Positions 1 to 9,509 of a stretch of DNA of 64,000 nt are shown here, piece by piece (the stretch's first letter is position 1; the number at the start of each line of letters is the position of its first letter). The position numbers and the translations under genes were made by a program. A model generated the notes under the pieces. It worked only from the letters and a program-made list of their open reading frames with translations, did not search any database and was not told the origin of the DNA. This DNA comes from Yponomeuta sedellus (lineage: Eukaryota > Arthropoda > Insecta > Lepidoptera > Yponomeutidae), in contig OW203722.1 in the NCBI GenBank assembly GCA_934045075.1, positions 20,684,986 through 20,748,985 on the forward strand, read 5' to 3'.

Positions 1-97
1 GTTTAATTTATTCATTGCATTACACAAAAGATAAGTAATATTGCAAGTTATAATATCATGGTGAAGCTTATAATTTAGTCATAGGCATATTCTATAC

Positions 98-485
98 AGC
101 GGTGGTAGCTCAGTGGGTAGAACAATGGACTCGCAAGCCAGAGACCCAGGTTTGATCCCCAGTGCGGGTATGTACCAATGACTTTGTTTAATTTGAAGTT
201 ACGTCCATTTGCGAAATTGTAGTCGCAATACCACATCGTTTAAACATCGTTAGGAAACCCGCGGCTTGGTTGGCTCCGCACGTATGGACTAGTCTTTCCT
301 GTGGGCTAGGCCGATTAAGCTGTCAGGATGGTATAGGTGCTGGCCAAGCCTACACAATCTATAAAACCATGTTCCAGGTACTACAACATCCGAGTGGTCC
401 CTTCACCCATCTAGACTGAGTGAATGATGCGACTGGACGCTGTATAAATCATCTCATTACGTAGATGCAAAGGCCATTATTATTA
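98..485 (+). mobile_element. SINE-A, tRNA-Ala-like head with body type 2
   Basis: The tRNA-like head (98-170) has an A box (TAGCTCAGTGGGTAGAAC) and a B box (GGTTTGATCCC). A 7-base loop CTCGCAA would give anticodon CGC, so tRNA-Ala ancestry is my tentative reading. The body runs through GAGTGGTCCCTTCACCCATC to a tail of ATT units at about 474-485. The same body recurs at 47230-47500 and, reversed, at 4555-4651. The mariner element that follows sits in the ATT tail. Confidence 0.8.
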
Positions 486-487
486 TA

Positions 488-515
488 CGAGGGCTGCTAC
501 TTATGTATGCGGAAT
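488..515 (+). repeat. left terminal inverted repeat of mariner
   Basis: Reads CGAGGGCTGCTACTTATGTA and onward; the reverse complement of 1749-1776 matches except for three bases in the first four positions. Confidence 0.9.
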
Positions 516-552
516 AGAAAAAATAAAGAAATGTATATGGCTAAATACGCTT

Positions 553-1643
553 TTATTGTTTTTCAAAGTATTCTCCACTATGATCGATGCACTTTTGCAT
601 TCGATGAAACCAATTTGTAAAACACTTTTTCCACTCTGATTGAGGTATCTCCAAAACGTGCTGTTTGAACGCATCCACGGCATCTTCACGGGTCGAAAAA
701 CGTTGACCACGTAATTTATTCTTTACATTTGGGAATAAATAGAAATCATTGGGAGCCAAATCAGGGCTGTACGGTGGATGACCCATCAATTCTATTTTTT
801 GACCATCCAAAATGTAGTTGTTTCCTGAGATGTATGACAGCTGGCATTGTCATGGTGAAGTATGAATCTGCGTCGCTGGTTGTTTTGGCGTATTTTTTCA
901 AATACTTCCGGCAAACAAATGGTCGTGTACCACTCCGAATCAACCGTTCTGCGATTCTCCAGTGGTATTGTAGCCACATGGCGATTAATACAAAAAAAGC
1001 AGGCCACCATTTGCTTTACAGTGCTTTTTTCACGAGCCACTTTCATAGGCTTCGGCTCATTTTGAAACACCCAAACTGTTGATTGTTGTTTAGTTTCGGG
1101 ATCGTACGCGTAGATCCAGGATTTGTCACCTGTGTAGATATTATAAACAGATTTTGAGTCACCTCCGTTGAATTTTTTTAAGGTTTTCTTGCACCATTCG
1201 ACGCGAGCATCTTTTTGATCCTGAGTTAAGTTGTGCGGGATCCAACGCGAACAAATTTTTTTTACAGACAAATGTTAATATAATATCCTGTGAATGCTCG
1301 TCATACATATGCCCAGAATAGCCTCTATCTCGCGATACGTAACATGGCGGTCTTGCATTATTAGTTTTCGCACAGCTTCAATATTTTGTGGCACAACCAC
1401 CGATTTCGGGAGACCTTCTTTAACTTTGTCCGTGAGCTTACTGCGCCCGCGATTAAACTCACTAAACCAGTGATACACAGTCGTTTTTGATGGAACTTTA
1501 CCACCAAAAGTCGAAGTTAATTGATCTACGCACTGGTGTTGCGTTAAACCACGTCGAAAATCGTAATAAATCATAGCACGAATATTTTCACGAGTGAGTT
1601 CAATTTTTTCAGCGATATGACATTTTAAACCCAACAAAAACAA
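553..1643 (-). pseudogene. mariner transposase, broken by a stop and a frameshift
   Basis: Cut-and-paste transposase read in three open pieces. 1275-1643 holds the helix-turn-helix DNA-binding half (YREIEAILGI, SIHRILY). 792-1271 holds the first catalytic Asp (YTGDKSWIY) and the second (LHHDNASC). 553-810 holds the third (HPPYSPDLAPNDF). The first two pieces share a frame and are split by a single TAA at 1275-1277 where mariners normally have Glu. The third is joined by a one-base frameshift near 810. Across the shift the spacing is DD34D, the mariner signature. The N-terminus also lacks a clean in-frame ATG. Certainly inactive as it stands. Confidence 0.93.
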
Positions 1644-1748
1644 AACACTGATGTATTAAGGAGAAAAATATTAGCGGCCAGTATTTAAAAAAAGAACGAA
1701 TTTGACCATGGAGGTCAGACATTGCGTTTAAAATTATTGGAATCCCAG

Positions 1749-1776
1749 ATTCCGCATACATAAGTAGCAGCCTATG
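1749..1776 (-). repeat. right terminal inverted repeat of mariner
   Basis: Reads ATTCCGCATACATAAGTAGC and onward, ending just before the TA at 1777-1778. Confidence 0.9.
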
Positions 1777-1778
1777 TA

Positions 1779-2660
1779 TTCTTTAACGTGTGACGACAGC
1801 GATAAAGCCACATAAATGATCAAGTATATTCAGCATATCGTAACGTTGTTTTATTTTTGTTGCAAAGTCGCTTTCAACGTAACTGGTAAGAGTGCGTGCC
1901 CTTTATTCAGCCTCTACATACGTGTATGTAGAGATTGATGCGTTCGACTGTACCTTAAAAGCCGGCGAAATAGACTGTTAGAACAAAATAATACGAGGAG
2001 GTTCCACGCCAACGTGTTTAAAATTGGATATTTTGATTATTCCTTTATTTAGTAAGTATAGTAAAAAATATTTTATTGCCATCAACAATAAACTGGTGGA
2101 AAGAAACGAATATCCCGACTTCTGAGCCCTCAATGAGTTAGATTGTTAAATTTACGTACCGCCTACGTAAATTTAACAATGTAACTCATTACAGGCACCT
2201 ATGGTTTTTTTTTATTCCACGTTTTAGTGCGAGTTACTTTTGATGTCGGTTCATTTTAATAAAAAAGCTCTATCATCTAACCGCAGCGAAACTACGCGAC
2301 ATTTTGAGCACTTTTCCTCTAATAAAGTCCCGAGCGCTGCAGGTCAAAAGGGGCACCCTATAAAATGAACGTTCATGGGCATACTCGTAGGTAGGTAGGT
2401 ATTTTACTCGCGCGTGCTGCTGCATAAAAAGCTTTTACTGCATCGCGCGCGGTTTCAATATTTGCATTCCATTTCTGGTTACCATTTGCCGGCCCCGGAC
2501 CGTCTGGGCCCTACTTGCTAGCATTGCCATAGGCGTGACGACAGTATCAAATAGTCAAAGATTTAACAATGTTAGGGGAAAGTACATATTGAAAGTATAT
2601 AAAATACTGATTTAGATTTATAAAAAAAAATATTAGTCCCAGTTGCCACATTTTGAATCT
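1779..2660. other. unassigned sequence
   Basis: No gene or recognisable transposon. It holds a small hairpin around 1910-1933, the palindrome at 2132-2190 and a short GGTA run at about 2390. Confidence 0.5.
2132..2190. repeat. 27-bp inverted repeat, 5-bp spacer
   Basis: Arms 2132-2158 and 2164-2190 are reverse complements with one mismatch (core GTTAAATTTACGTA), separated by CCGCC. Possibly the remnant of a short fold-back element. Confidence 0.85.
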
Positions 2661-2678
2661 CACTTAACTAGCGATTTA

Positions 2679-3051
2679 ACTAGCAAAGCGCTCGTGGCCT
2701 AGCCGAACCGAGTGATTGGAATCAATCACTTGAGTTAAGCAACAGCAGGCGTAGTTAGGTACAGGATGGGAGACCGTTCCGTGACTACCGTTAGTGGCAT
2801 TTCTCGGAGCGCATCCATGCTTCACAAGGCACGTTAAGCCGTTGGTACCGGCTGTCATGTAATGGCAGTGGTTAAGCCATGTCAGAGGCCTTATGGGCGG
2901 CTTGATAACTTCTGACAGTAAGGCTCGCCACTGTCTTACAATCCTTCACCAACCCGGACTTGGCCCCCGTGGTGGAGTATGGCCTAACCTTCCTGCGATG
3001 CAGGAAGAGACCCGTGCCCCAGCAGTGGGGACATACAAGGGTTGATATTGA
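2679..3051 (+). mobile_element. SINE-5S, 5S-rRNA-derived SINE, near full length
   Basis: About 100 bp of the 5' part align to the second half of 5S rRNA: a TTAAGCAACAGCAGGCG stretch (A-box region) then GGATGGGAGACCG (C-box region), the internal RNA polymerase III promoter of 5S genes. A unique body follows, ending CAGTGGGGACATACAAGGGT and TTGATA. TAGCGATTTA occurs just upstream (2669-2678) and downstream (3052-3061), consistent with a target duplication. Other copies start at 4021, 4652, 6449, 13346, 17944, 21495, 32249 and 59157. Confidence 0.88.
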
Positions 3052-3300
3052 TAGCGATTTATGTAAATTAAATTTTGTATAATATAGAATTATAGAAATG
3101 TGTACATATAAGTGGACTTAAGGTTAATAGCATTTCCGACCACTCAACCCGCAGCGGGTATGGGATTCAAAAATTATGATTATACCTAACAGCTATTGTA
3201 TATCAAATTATCATAATTTTCTATGAATTGTAGTTTTATAAAATGCGGCCCTTGTAATTTTATTTAACGTAATATTTGGTTGGTAGTTTTTTACGTCTAA

Positions 3301-3463
3301 GGTTTAACGTTTTAGATAATTATAAGGATACCCTGTGTCGTGGGAACCAGAAACAAACATGTACACATCCAAAACCTGGGTTTTTTTTGTCCCCAGCCGC
3401 GGTTCGAACCCGGGACCTCTCGCATGGTAGGCGGATTCGCTACCGCTGCGCCACAGAGGTCGA
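3301..3463 (-). mobile_element. SINE-W, tRNA-headed SINE
   Basis: Reverse strand: a head with GTGGCGCAGCGGTAGCG (A box) and GGGTTCGAACC (B box), then a body with CCCAGGTTTTGGATGTGTAC and GGTTCCCACGACACAGGGTA. The 5' half most resembles insect tRNA-Trp from memory, but the anticodon loop does not, so the ancestor is uncertain. Truncated at the 3' end. Confidence 0.82.
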
Positions 3464-3739
3464 AATGGTACATAACTTCGCAGCCCAAAGGGCACTACTC
3501 TACAATTTCACCGAGTTCGTATCCGTCGGTACAAAGGCAATTCTTGGCAGGTTCCTTAACGGGCGCGTAGTTTTTTATCATGCCTACATCGGGATTGTTT
3601 TAGTTTGAACTGTTCTCCAAATAGTTATTTCAACGGTTGATTTTTTACCGATTGGAGTTCTTTATATGAGGTTTTGTCTGGATGAGGCAATTTTGGGTCA
3701 TGCTGTTGAACTGAGTGTTGATTTAATAAAAAAAAAAAC

Positions 3740-3866
3740 TGATTTAGAGGCACGATTAGCCAGAGGTCGCGTTTTCGAGTCCCAGCATGGGTGGAATTTT
3801 TAGCCTCTGAATAGGTTTTTAAAATTGTCCTTAGCACGGGTTAGTGCATTAAAAAGAACATTAAAA
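3740..3866 (+). mobile_element. SINE-I fragment (tRNA-Ile-like)
   Basis: Contains the anticodon-arm side of the head, TTTTCGAGTCCCAGCATGGG, and the diagnostic tail TTTTTAGCCTCTGAATAGG to CACGGGTTAGTGCATTAAAA. The 5' half of the head is missing. Confidence 0.8.
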
Positions 3867-3869
3867 AAA

Positions 3870-3925
3870 ACTGGCCAAGTGCGAGTAGGGCTTATCACTG
3901 AAGATTCCGTACTAGGTTGGTACTT
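3870..3925 (+). repeat. fragment of a repeat with a GGCCAAGTGCGAGT motif
   Basis: CTGGCCAAGTGCGAGTAGG followed by GATTCCGTAC resembles a dispersed repeat I recall from lepidopteran genomes. A possible distal part lies at about 5840-5960. The assignment is from memory only. Confidence 0.4.
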
Positions 3926-4020
3926 ATATTTCATAAATAGTTTAGGAAATGGTTCACAAAGGGGCAATGTCTGCTTTTTTCTATAGTTGCAATAAGCGTC
4001 TGTACAGAATTTCCTCGATA

Positions 4021-4337
4021 TCAACCCTTTTATATCCCCACTGCTGGGGCACGGGTCTCTTTCTACATCGCAGGAACGTTAGGCTATATTCCACCACGGG
4101 GGCCAAGTCCGGGGTGGTGGAAGATTACGGGTGGAGTAGCGGGCCATACTGTCAGAAGTTATCAAGCCGCCCATAAGGCATCTGACGTGGCTTAACGACT
4201 GCTATTACATGACAGCGTGCCTTGCAAAGCACGGATGCGCTCGGAAAAATGCCACTAGCGGTATGACCGCGCCTGTTATTGCCTAATTCAAGTGATTGAT
4301 TCCAATCACTCGGTTCGACTAGGCCATGAGCGCTCCT
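4021..4337 (-). mobile_element. SINE-5S copy
   Basis: Reverse complement of the family, from CCCCACTGCTGGGGCACGGG to GGCCATGAGCGCTCC. A deletion removes part of the 5S C-box region. The 5' palindrome GTGATTGATTCCAATCAC is intact. Confidence 0.85.
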
Positions 4338-4554
4338 TCAGAATTTCCCCACTATGCATCAAGGCGGCGTATTATCGTGCGTTGATTGAAACCTACTGAT
4401 TTGAGTTCAGTATCTTCGGAGGAAATTGTGCTCTTAAATTCGGATCATTATTCAGCTCGTTGGGCAGCTTGGAGTTGGTCTACCTACACGACCATTTGTC
4501 CGACAGGTTCTCTCCTTGCTGTATGGCTTCGGAAGCATTTATTTTTATATATGT

Positions 4555-4651
4555 ATATATAGGCCTTTTACTTCTACGTAATGAGATGATTTATACAGCG
4601 TCCAGTGGTTTCCTCACTCACACTGGATGGGTGAAGGGACCACTCCGACGC
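4555..4651 (-). mobile_element. SINE-A body-2 fragment
   Basis: Reverse complement of the 3' part of the SINE at 98-485 (CTACGTAATGAGATGATTTA, GGATGGGTGAAGGGACCACT). It abuts the next SINE-5S copy directly, forming a composite. Confidence 0.75.
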
Positions 4652-4980
4652 TGGGGCACGGGCCTCTTCCCTAAGGAAGGTAAAGGCCATACTCCACCAC
4701 GGGGCAAGTCCGGATTGGTGGAAGATTGCAAGACTAGTGGCTGATCTTACTGCCAGAAGTTTTCAAGTCGCTCTAAGGTCTCTGACTTGACTTAACGATT
4801 GCCATCTATCGAGGCAGCCGACACCAACTACATAACGCGCCTTGCGAAGCCCGGAACCGCCCGGAAAAATGCCACTAGCTTTAGTCATAGACGGTCACCC
4901 ATCCATGCACTGAACGCGCCCTATGTTGCGTAACATTCGTGATCGCTTAAGATCACTCAGGCCGGGACTACGAGCGTTTC
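4652..4980 (-). mobile_element. SINE-5S copy, diverged
   Basis: From CTGGGGCACGGGCCTCTTCC through AAAAATGCCACTAGCTTTAG to GACTACGAGCGTTTC. Clearly older than the copy at 13346, with many substitutions in the 5S-like part. Confidence 0.8.
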
Positions 4981-5105
4981 ACCATACGGACAATTAATAG
5001 TATAGTGGGTACTAAAAATCACTAGTAACATGATCGAGACTTTGTACTGACACCGTTATTTGTTTGCACTGAAACCGTACTGTAAAAAATATATTGTTAT
5101 GTTTT

Positions 5106-5467
5106 ACTAGCTGACCCTGCGAACTTCGTACCGCCTAACAGTCGATTCTTTTTTTTTCTCTTCGTAAGAACCATCCTCGTACTTCAAGGAATATTCTAAA
5201 AAAAGGAATTAGCGAAATCAATTCAGCTGCTCTCGAGATTTGCGCTTACCAACACATTCGGGGATTCATTTTTATATTATAGACTAGGTGACCCAGCGAA
5301 CTTCGTACCACCTAACAGTCGGTTCTTTAATTTTTTTCATTTTTCTTTCCGTAAGAACCATCCTCGTACTTCAAGGAATATTGTAAAAAAAGAATTAGCG
5401 AAATCGTTCAGCTGCTCTCGGGATTTGCGCTTACCAACACATTCATCGATTCATTTTTATATTATAG
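5106..5467 (+). repeat. tandem pair of a 177-bp dispersed repeat
   Basis: Two head-to-tail copies (starting at 5106 and 5283) of a unit beginning ACTAGCTGACCCTGCGAACT and ending ATTCATTTTTATATTATAGA. A solitary copy is at 18671-18860. It resembles a widespread arthropod repeat whose class I cannot fix (SINE-like or Helitron-related). No coding potential. Confidence 0.75.
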
Positions 5468-5530
5468 ATGTTTAATTTCCATCGGTGGCGCTAATGTTGC
5501 TTCACGGAACCCCTTAAGTTCAGTCCCCGC
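5468..5530 (+). repeat. short dispersed repeat with ATCGGTGGCGCTA
   Basis: Related stretches occur at 15293-15345 (reverse), 16750-16820 and 47025-47092, all centred on CATTGGTGGCGCTAGTTAGC-like sequence followed by AGCGCCTTAA. Confidence 0.55.
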
Positions 5531-6260
5531 CATCGTTTATCAAATATGGAGGAGAGCAGGCGCCTTGTGGCGCGCGACTGTATCAGCCACGCCCAACTGA
5601 AGTTTTTAATGAGCTCCCGCGGGATTCCTTCTCTATTACATCGTTCTAAAGGAAGATACAAAAGCTTCGCGGCGCGGTGCGGCCTGACATGTTTCCCACT
5701 ATTATTACGTTCCGCATTTCCAGAGAGCAAAGGCTTTCGCTGCGGAGGCAAAAGTGGTTCTGCCCTTCAACTCGTATTACTCAACTGCGTACTGTATGAG
5801 GTTATCCAATTTTTGGCTTCCATGCCCCAAAAGGAAAAACGGAATCTTTGTAGGTCCCGGGTTCGAAATATGAAAAACTTCGAAACCTAGAAATATGAAA
5901 TTTGGCACGTAAAATATTTTCCTTTGCCTTATACTACGTATGAAACTAGGTAATTATTTTTTTGATTTTGAAGAACAAACTTGACCGTCATACAGTTAGT
6001 ATTGACTGCGACACCGACACGATTGGCTATAAATTAAAATTTTCAACTTAGTATATACTAAATTGAAGATTTTAATAACTGAGTAGTGCTTAAAACTATA
6101 CGTTAATCCTCCTTCGCCCGTTATCTGGAGCTTAATATTCGTTTTTATACTATCGGTGCATAACGGACCTTCTAGAGATTCATAGTTCATTTGAAATTGT
6201 AGTGATCATCCTGCTCTTAGCTAGAAACACATAATTAATACTCGTGCCTCGTTTGGCAAA
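5531..6260. other. unassigned; modest open frames on both strands
   Basis: Frames of 114 (plus, 5546-5890) and 86 (minus, 5491-5751) codons overlap in a somewhat GC-richer patch. Neither shows a recognisable domain, and mirrored open frames usually mean chance. The rest is AT-rich. I do not call a gene. Confidence 0.4.
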
Positions 6261-6268
6261 AAATGTGA

Positions 6269-6433
6269 ACTGGCATAAGGGTTCCCTATTTCATTCCGAA
6301 AAATTTTTGTTCGAAATACGATTCACCAATGAATGATACTTGGAACGATTGATTGTGCGACGCCTTATTCAATCGAATGTTTATACAGCGACTGCTTGTT
6401 GGTTCGATGCCTCGTACATCGAAAACTTTACTG
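6269..6433 (+). repeat. left arm of a diverged fold-back element
   Basis: Reads CATAAGGGTTCCCTATTTCA, TTTTTGTTCGAAATACG and TTCACCAATGAATGATACTT. Its reverse complement recurs in the right arm, split into 6846-6964 and 11763-11815 by the LTR element. A second internal direct copy of part of it (ATCGAATGTTGATGC...) lies at 6557-6612. Confidence 0.75.
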
Positions 6434-6448
6434 CGATGCTTTTTAATG

Positions 6449-6525
6449 GTGGTTTATGGCCTAACCTTCCTGCGATGCAGGAAGAGACCCGTGCCCCACC
6501 AGTGGGGACATACAAGGGCTGATAA
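6449..6525 (+). mobile_element. 5'-truncated SINE-5S with a 15-bp target duplication
   Basis: Holds only the last 77 bp of the family, from TTTATGGCCTAACCTTCCTG to GGGCTGATAA. The 15-bp sequence CGATGCTTTTTAATG flanks it exactly (6434-6448 and 6526-6540). This is clear evidence of target-primed insertion into the left region of the fold-back element. Confidence 0.92.
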
Positions 6526-6845
6526 CGATGCTTTTTAATGCGATGGTTAAGGTTATCGAATGTTGATGCACGGATTGCTGTTAGTTCGGTGCCTTGTTAC
6601 GAGTACATCATTATCATCTAGTGCCGAATTATTTTAAAGTACCTACATAGAAGCTTTTAATGCTTAAATCCTTTTAATTGTTCATTGGTACATTCGAGAG
6701 TAGTTTACATTTTCTTCGCAATCTGATGTGAAGGATGTTTAATTATTAAAAAAATCGGTAATGATTAAAATTATGTATTTTATCTCGCAGACACAACAAA
6801 GACGAAAAATTACTATCATCAAAAACGAAGCATTGAAAAAACAAG

Positions 6846-6964
6846 CGTCGATAATATAATCCACCGAAAACGTTTTCGACGTAACAAGGTACCGAACAAC
6901 AAACACATCGGACAAAAAAGGCGTCGAACAATCAATCGTTCAAAGTATCATTCGTTGGTGAACC
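6846..6964 (-). repeat. inner part of the right arm of the fold-back element
   Basis: The reverse complement reads TTCACCAACGAATGATACTT then GAACGATTGATTGTTCGACG, matching 6322-6366. The arm is interrupted after AACC (6961-6964) by the LTR element and resumes at 11763. Confidence 0.75.
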
Positions 6965-7347
6965 TGTAAGGAATCAAGCGTAGAAATAATAGAAATGAGT
7001 GCCTTTTCAGAAATTTAATTCAATGTCAAATTCCTGAGCCACCTTCGGGCTGAAGCCGTAGTGGAGAAGAAGGTAGCCAAGAAACTCCACTCGAATAATC
7101 TTTTCTCAAATAGTCTTATAAGAATTAACAAAGCACATAGCACTCTAGTTACAAGGAACACAAATCAAAAGTAACGGAAATATAACCTCACCAGACTGGC
7201 GACAAACCACGACGAACCTTTCCATGAACCTACTCGAAGCAAAACCAGGCAGCCAAAGAGCCCGGAGCGCGTACGGCGCACGCTTTATATAGGAACGGTG
7301 ACGTCATGAGATTGTTGCCAGTCTCTACTACTAAAATATTCCTAACA
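6965..7347 (-). repeat. LTR (3' LTR if the element is on the minus strand)
   Basis: Begins TGTAAGGAATCAAGCGTAG and ends ACTAAAATATTCCTAACA on the plus strand. On the minus strand it starts TGTTAGGAATATTTTAG. An ATTAAA-type polyadenylation signal (minus strand, about 7014-7019) lies near the far end. Confidence 0.92.
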
Positions 7348-7460
7348 CGGCCTCTCCTGACACAGGGTCGTCCTCGACCCTCTCTGGGACAGTTCTGGTC
7401 TTGACAAGCGTGATCTTGCGCAGCACACCCACGAGAAGCGTCACAGCGCCACCTTGAGCA

Positions 7461-7837
7461 GTGTATCATCTGCAATTTGAAAACAAGCTTAAGCATCTCA
7501 TCGATTTCGCAAATTGTGCCTACATCTCACATCCATCTGTCTATCAAGGCCATCTTTCTGCTATCAAACATACTGTCTACACCACGGATCCAAAAAACAC
7601 CAAGAGTTTATTCTTAGCATTTCATGAACTTTCCATGTCCTATACCTTGAGTAAGTTTCACTTCGTTCTTTCATACGTTCAACGTCTATTCATCACTCAT
7701 TCGTTGTCATCAGACATCAGACACAATGGATCCATTTCATTCATTAATTCACACAAACATCCCGAGGAATGCTCGCGCGCGGTTATGTGGGTACGCAGTC
7801 TTGCACAGCCACAGCAAGCGCTCAGCAGCAGTGAGCA
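7461..7837 (+). other. interior of the LTR element, flank of the GC-rich array
   Basis: Ordinary-composition sequence between the downstream LTR and the GC-rich arrays. A plus-strand frame of 132 codons (7461-7859) starts with GTG, has no ATG and no recognisable domain, and runs into the array. I see no reason to call a gene. Confidence 0.4.
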
Positions 7838-9035
7838 CTTGCGCACGGCAGGCGCGTAGTCGCAGCCAGCAGAGGCGCGCACTTGCGCTTGTCAGGCGCG
7901 CAGTCACAGCCAGCAGCAGCGCGCGTTTGCGCCCAGCAGCAGCGCGCAGCAGCGCGCGTCAGTGCTCAGCAGCAGCGCGCGTCAGCGCTCAGCAGCAGTG
8001 AGCACTTGCGCACGGCAGGCGCGTAGTCGCAGCCAGCAGAGGCGCGCACTTGCGCTTGTCAGGCGCGCAGTCACAGCCAGCAGCAGCGCGCGTTTGCGCC
8101 CAGCAGCAGCGCGCAGCAGCGCGCAGCAGCGCGCAGCAGCGCGTGTCAGTGTTCAGCAGCAGCGCGCGTCAGCACTCGGAAGCAGCGCGCGTCCGCTTTC
8201 GGCAACAGCGCGCGTCCGCTTTCGGCAACAGCGCGCGTCCGCGCTCGGCAGCAGCGCGCGTCAGCGCTCGGAGGCAGCGCGCGTCAGCGCTCGGCAGCAG
8301 CGCGCGTCAGCGCTCGGAGGCAGCGCGCGTCAGCGCTCGGAGGCAGCGCGCGTCAGCGCTCGGCAGAAGCGCGCGTCAGCGATCGGCGCGCAGTCACAGC
8401 CAGCAGCAGCGCGCGTTTGCGCCCAGCAGCAGCGCACAGCAGCGCGCAGCAGCGCGCAGCAGCGCGTGTCAGTGTTCAGCAGCAGCGCGCGTCAGCACTC
8501 GGAAGCAGCGCGCGTCCGCTTTCGGCAACAGCGCGCGTCCGCTTTCGGCAACAGCGCGCGTCCGCGCTCGGCAGCAGCGCGCGTCAGCGCTCGGAGGCAG
8601 CGCGCGTCAGCGCTCGGCAGCAGCGCGCGTCAGCGCTCGGAGGCAGCGCGCGTCAGCGCTCGGCAGAAGCGCGCGTCAGCGATCGGCAGCAGCGCGTGGT
8701 CGTGCTCGGCAGCAGCACGCGTCAGCGCTCAACAGCAGCGCGTGGTCGCGCTCAGCAGCAGCGCGTGGTCGCGCTTGGCAGCAGCGTGCGTCCGCGCTCG
8801 GCAGCAGCGCGCGTCAGCGCTCGGCAGCAGCGCGCGTCAGCGCTCGGCAGCAGCGCGCGTCAGCGCTCGGCAGCAGCGCGCGTCAGCGCTCGGCAGCAGC
8901 GCGTGGTCGCGCTCGGCAGCAGCGTTCGTCAGCGCTCGGCAGCAGCGCGCGTCAGCGCTCGACAGCAGCGCGTGGTCGCGCTCGGCAGCAGCGTGCGTCC
9001 GCGCTCGGCAGCAGCGTGTGTTCGCACTTGACAAT
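7838..9035. repeat. GC-rich tandem array, basic unit 23 bp
   Basis: About 1.2 kb built from CAGCGCTCGGCAGCAGCGCG+CGT (23 bp) and variants, with higher-order duplications of 167 bp (7831 to 7998) and about 323 bp (8070 to 8393). Because 23 is not a multiple of 3, each frame cycles through the same 23-residue pattern rich in Ala, Arg, Ser and Gln. All three plus frames stay open for long runs (7962-9101, 8050-9060, 8417-9031). I see no start context or domain and regard the peptides as by-products. Confidence 0.9.
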
Positions 9036-9038
9036 TAT

Positions 9039-9185
9039 GACCAGAACCATTCGGACATAGGCACGACGTTAGCATATCCGACCAGAACCATTTGGACATA
9101 GGCACGACGTTAGCATATCCAACCACAATCATTTGGACATAGACACGACGTTAGCATATCCAGCCACAATGATTTGGACATAGGC
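9039..9185. repeat. 41-bp tandem repeat, about 3.6 copies
   Basis: The unit starts GACCAGAACCATTCGGACAT and continues AGGCACGACGTTAGCATATCC. Three full copies plus a partial one sit between the two 23-bp arrays. Moderate divergence (CCAGAACC to CCACAATC). Confidence 0.9.
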
Positions 9186-9295
9186 ATCACAAGGGCTTAT
9201 CGCATAGACTCCAGGCATACCGCCTATTTGGCAGAGCGCAGTCACACGCGACATCAGCGCGCACTCGCGCACGGCAGACACACAGTCACAGGCAG

Positions 9296-9470
9296 CAGCG
9301 GCGCGCAGTCGCAGCCCGCAGCGGCGCGCAGTCGCAGCCCGCAGCGGCGCGCAGTCGCAGCCCGCAGCGGCGCGCAGTCGCAGCCCGCAGCGGCGCGCAG
9401 TCGCAGCCCGCAGCGGCGCGCAGTCGCAGCCCGCAGCGGCGCGCAGTCGCAGCCCGCAGCGGCGCGCACT
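9296..9470. repeat. second 23-bp GC-rich tandem array
   Basis: About 7.5 nearly identical copies of GCGGCGCGCAGTCGCAGCCC+GCA. The unit length equals that of the upstream array, but the sequence differs and the copies are far more uniform, so this array is younger or recently homogenised. Confidence 0.92.
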
Positions 9471-9509
9471 TGCACTTGTCAGGCGTACAATCGCAGCTAG
9501 CAACACGCA

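Larger units (their letters stand above)
488..1776 (-). mobile_element. mariner-family DNA transposon, degenerate
   Basis: A 1289-bp element bounded by 28-bp terminal inverted repeats (488-515 and 1749-1776, about 25 of 28 positions matching; core GGCTGCTACTTATGTATGCG) and flanked by TA at 486-487 and 1777-1778, the mariner target duplication. Size, ends and the single reverse-strand transposase all fit Tc1/mariner. I do not assign a subfamily. Confidence 0.93.

Noticed and set aside
5491..5890. Overlapping open frames on both strands as a gene
   Set aside because: No domain, no splice-site support I can judge, and mirrored frames in a GC-richer patch are expected by chance.
7962..9101. A 379-codon Ala/Arg/Ser-rich frame as a real protein
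   Set aside because: All three frames give the same composition because the unit is 23 bp; no ATG context, domain or codon bias. Reported only as a repeat and a finding.
7838..9470. CRISPR array
   Set aside because: Contiguous or near-contiguous 23-bp units without unique spacers, in a eukaryotic retrotransposon.
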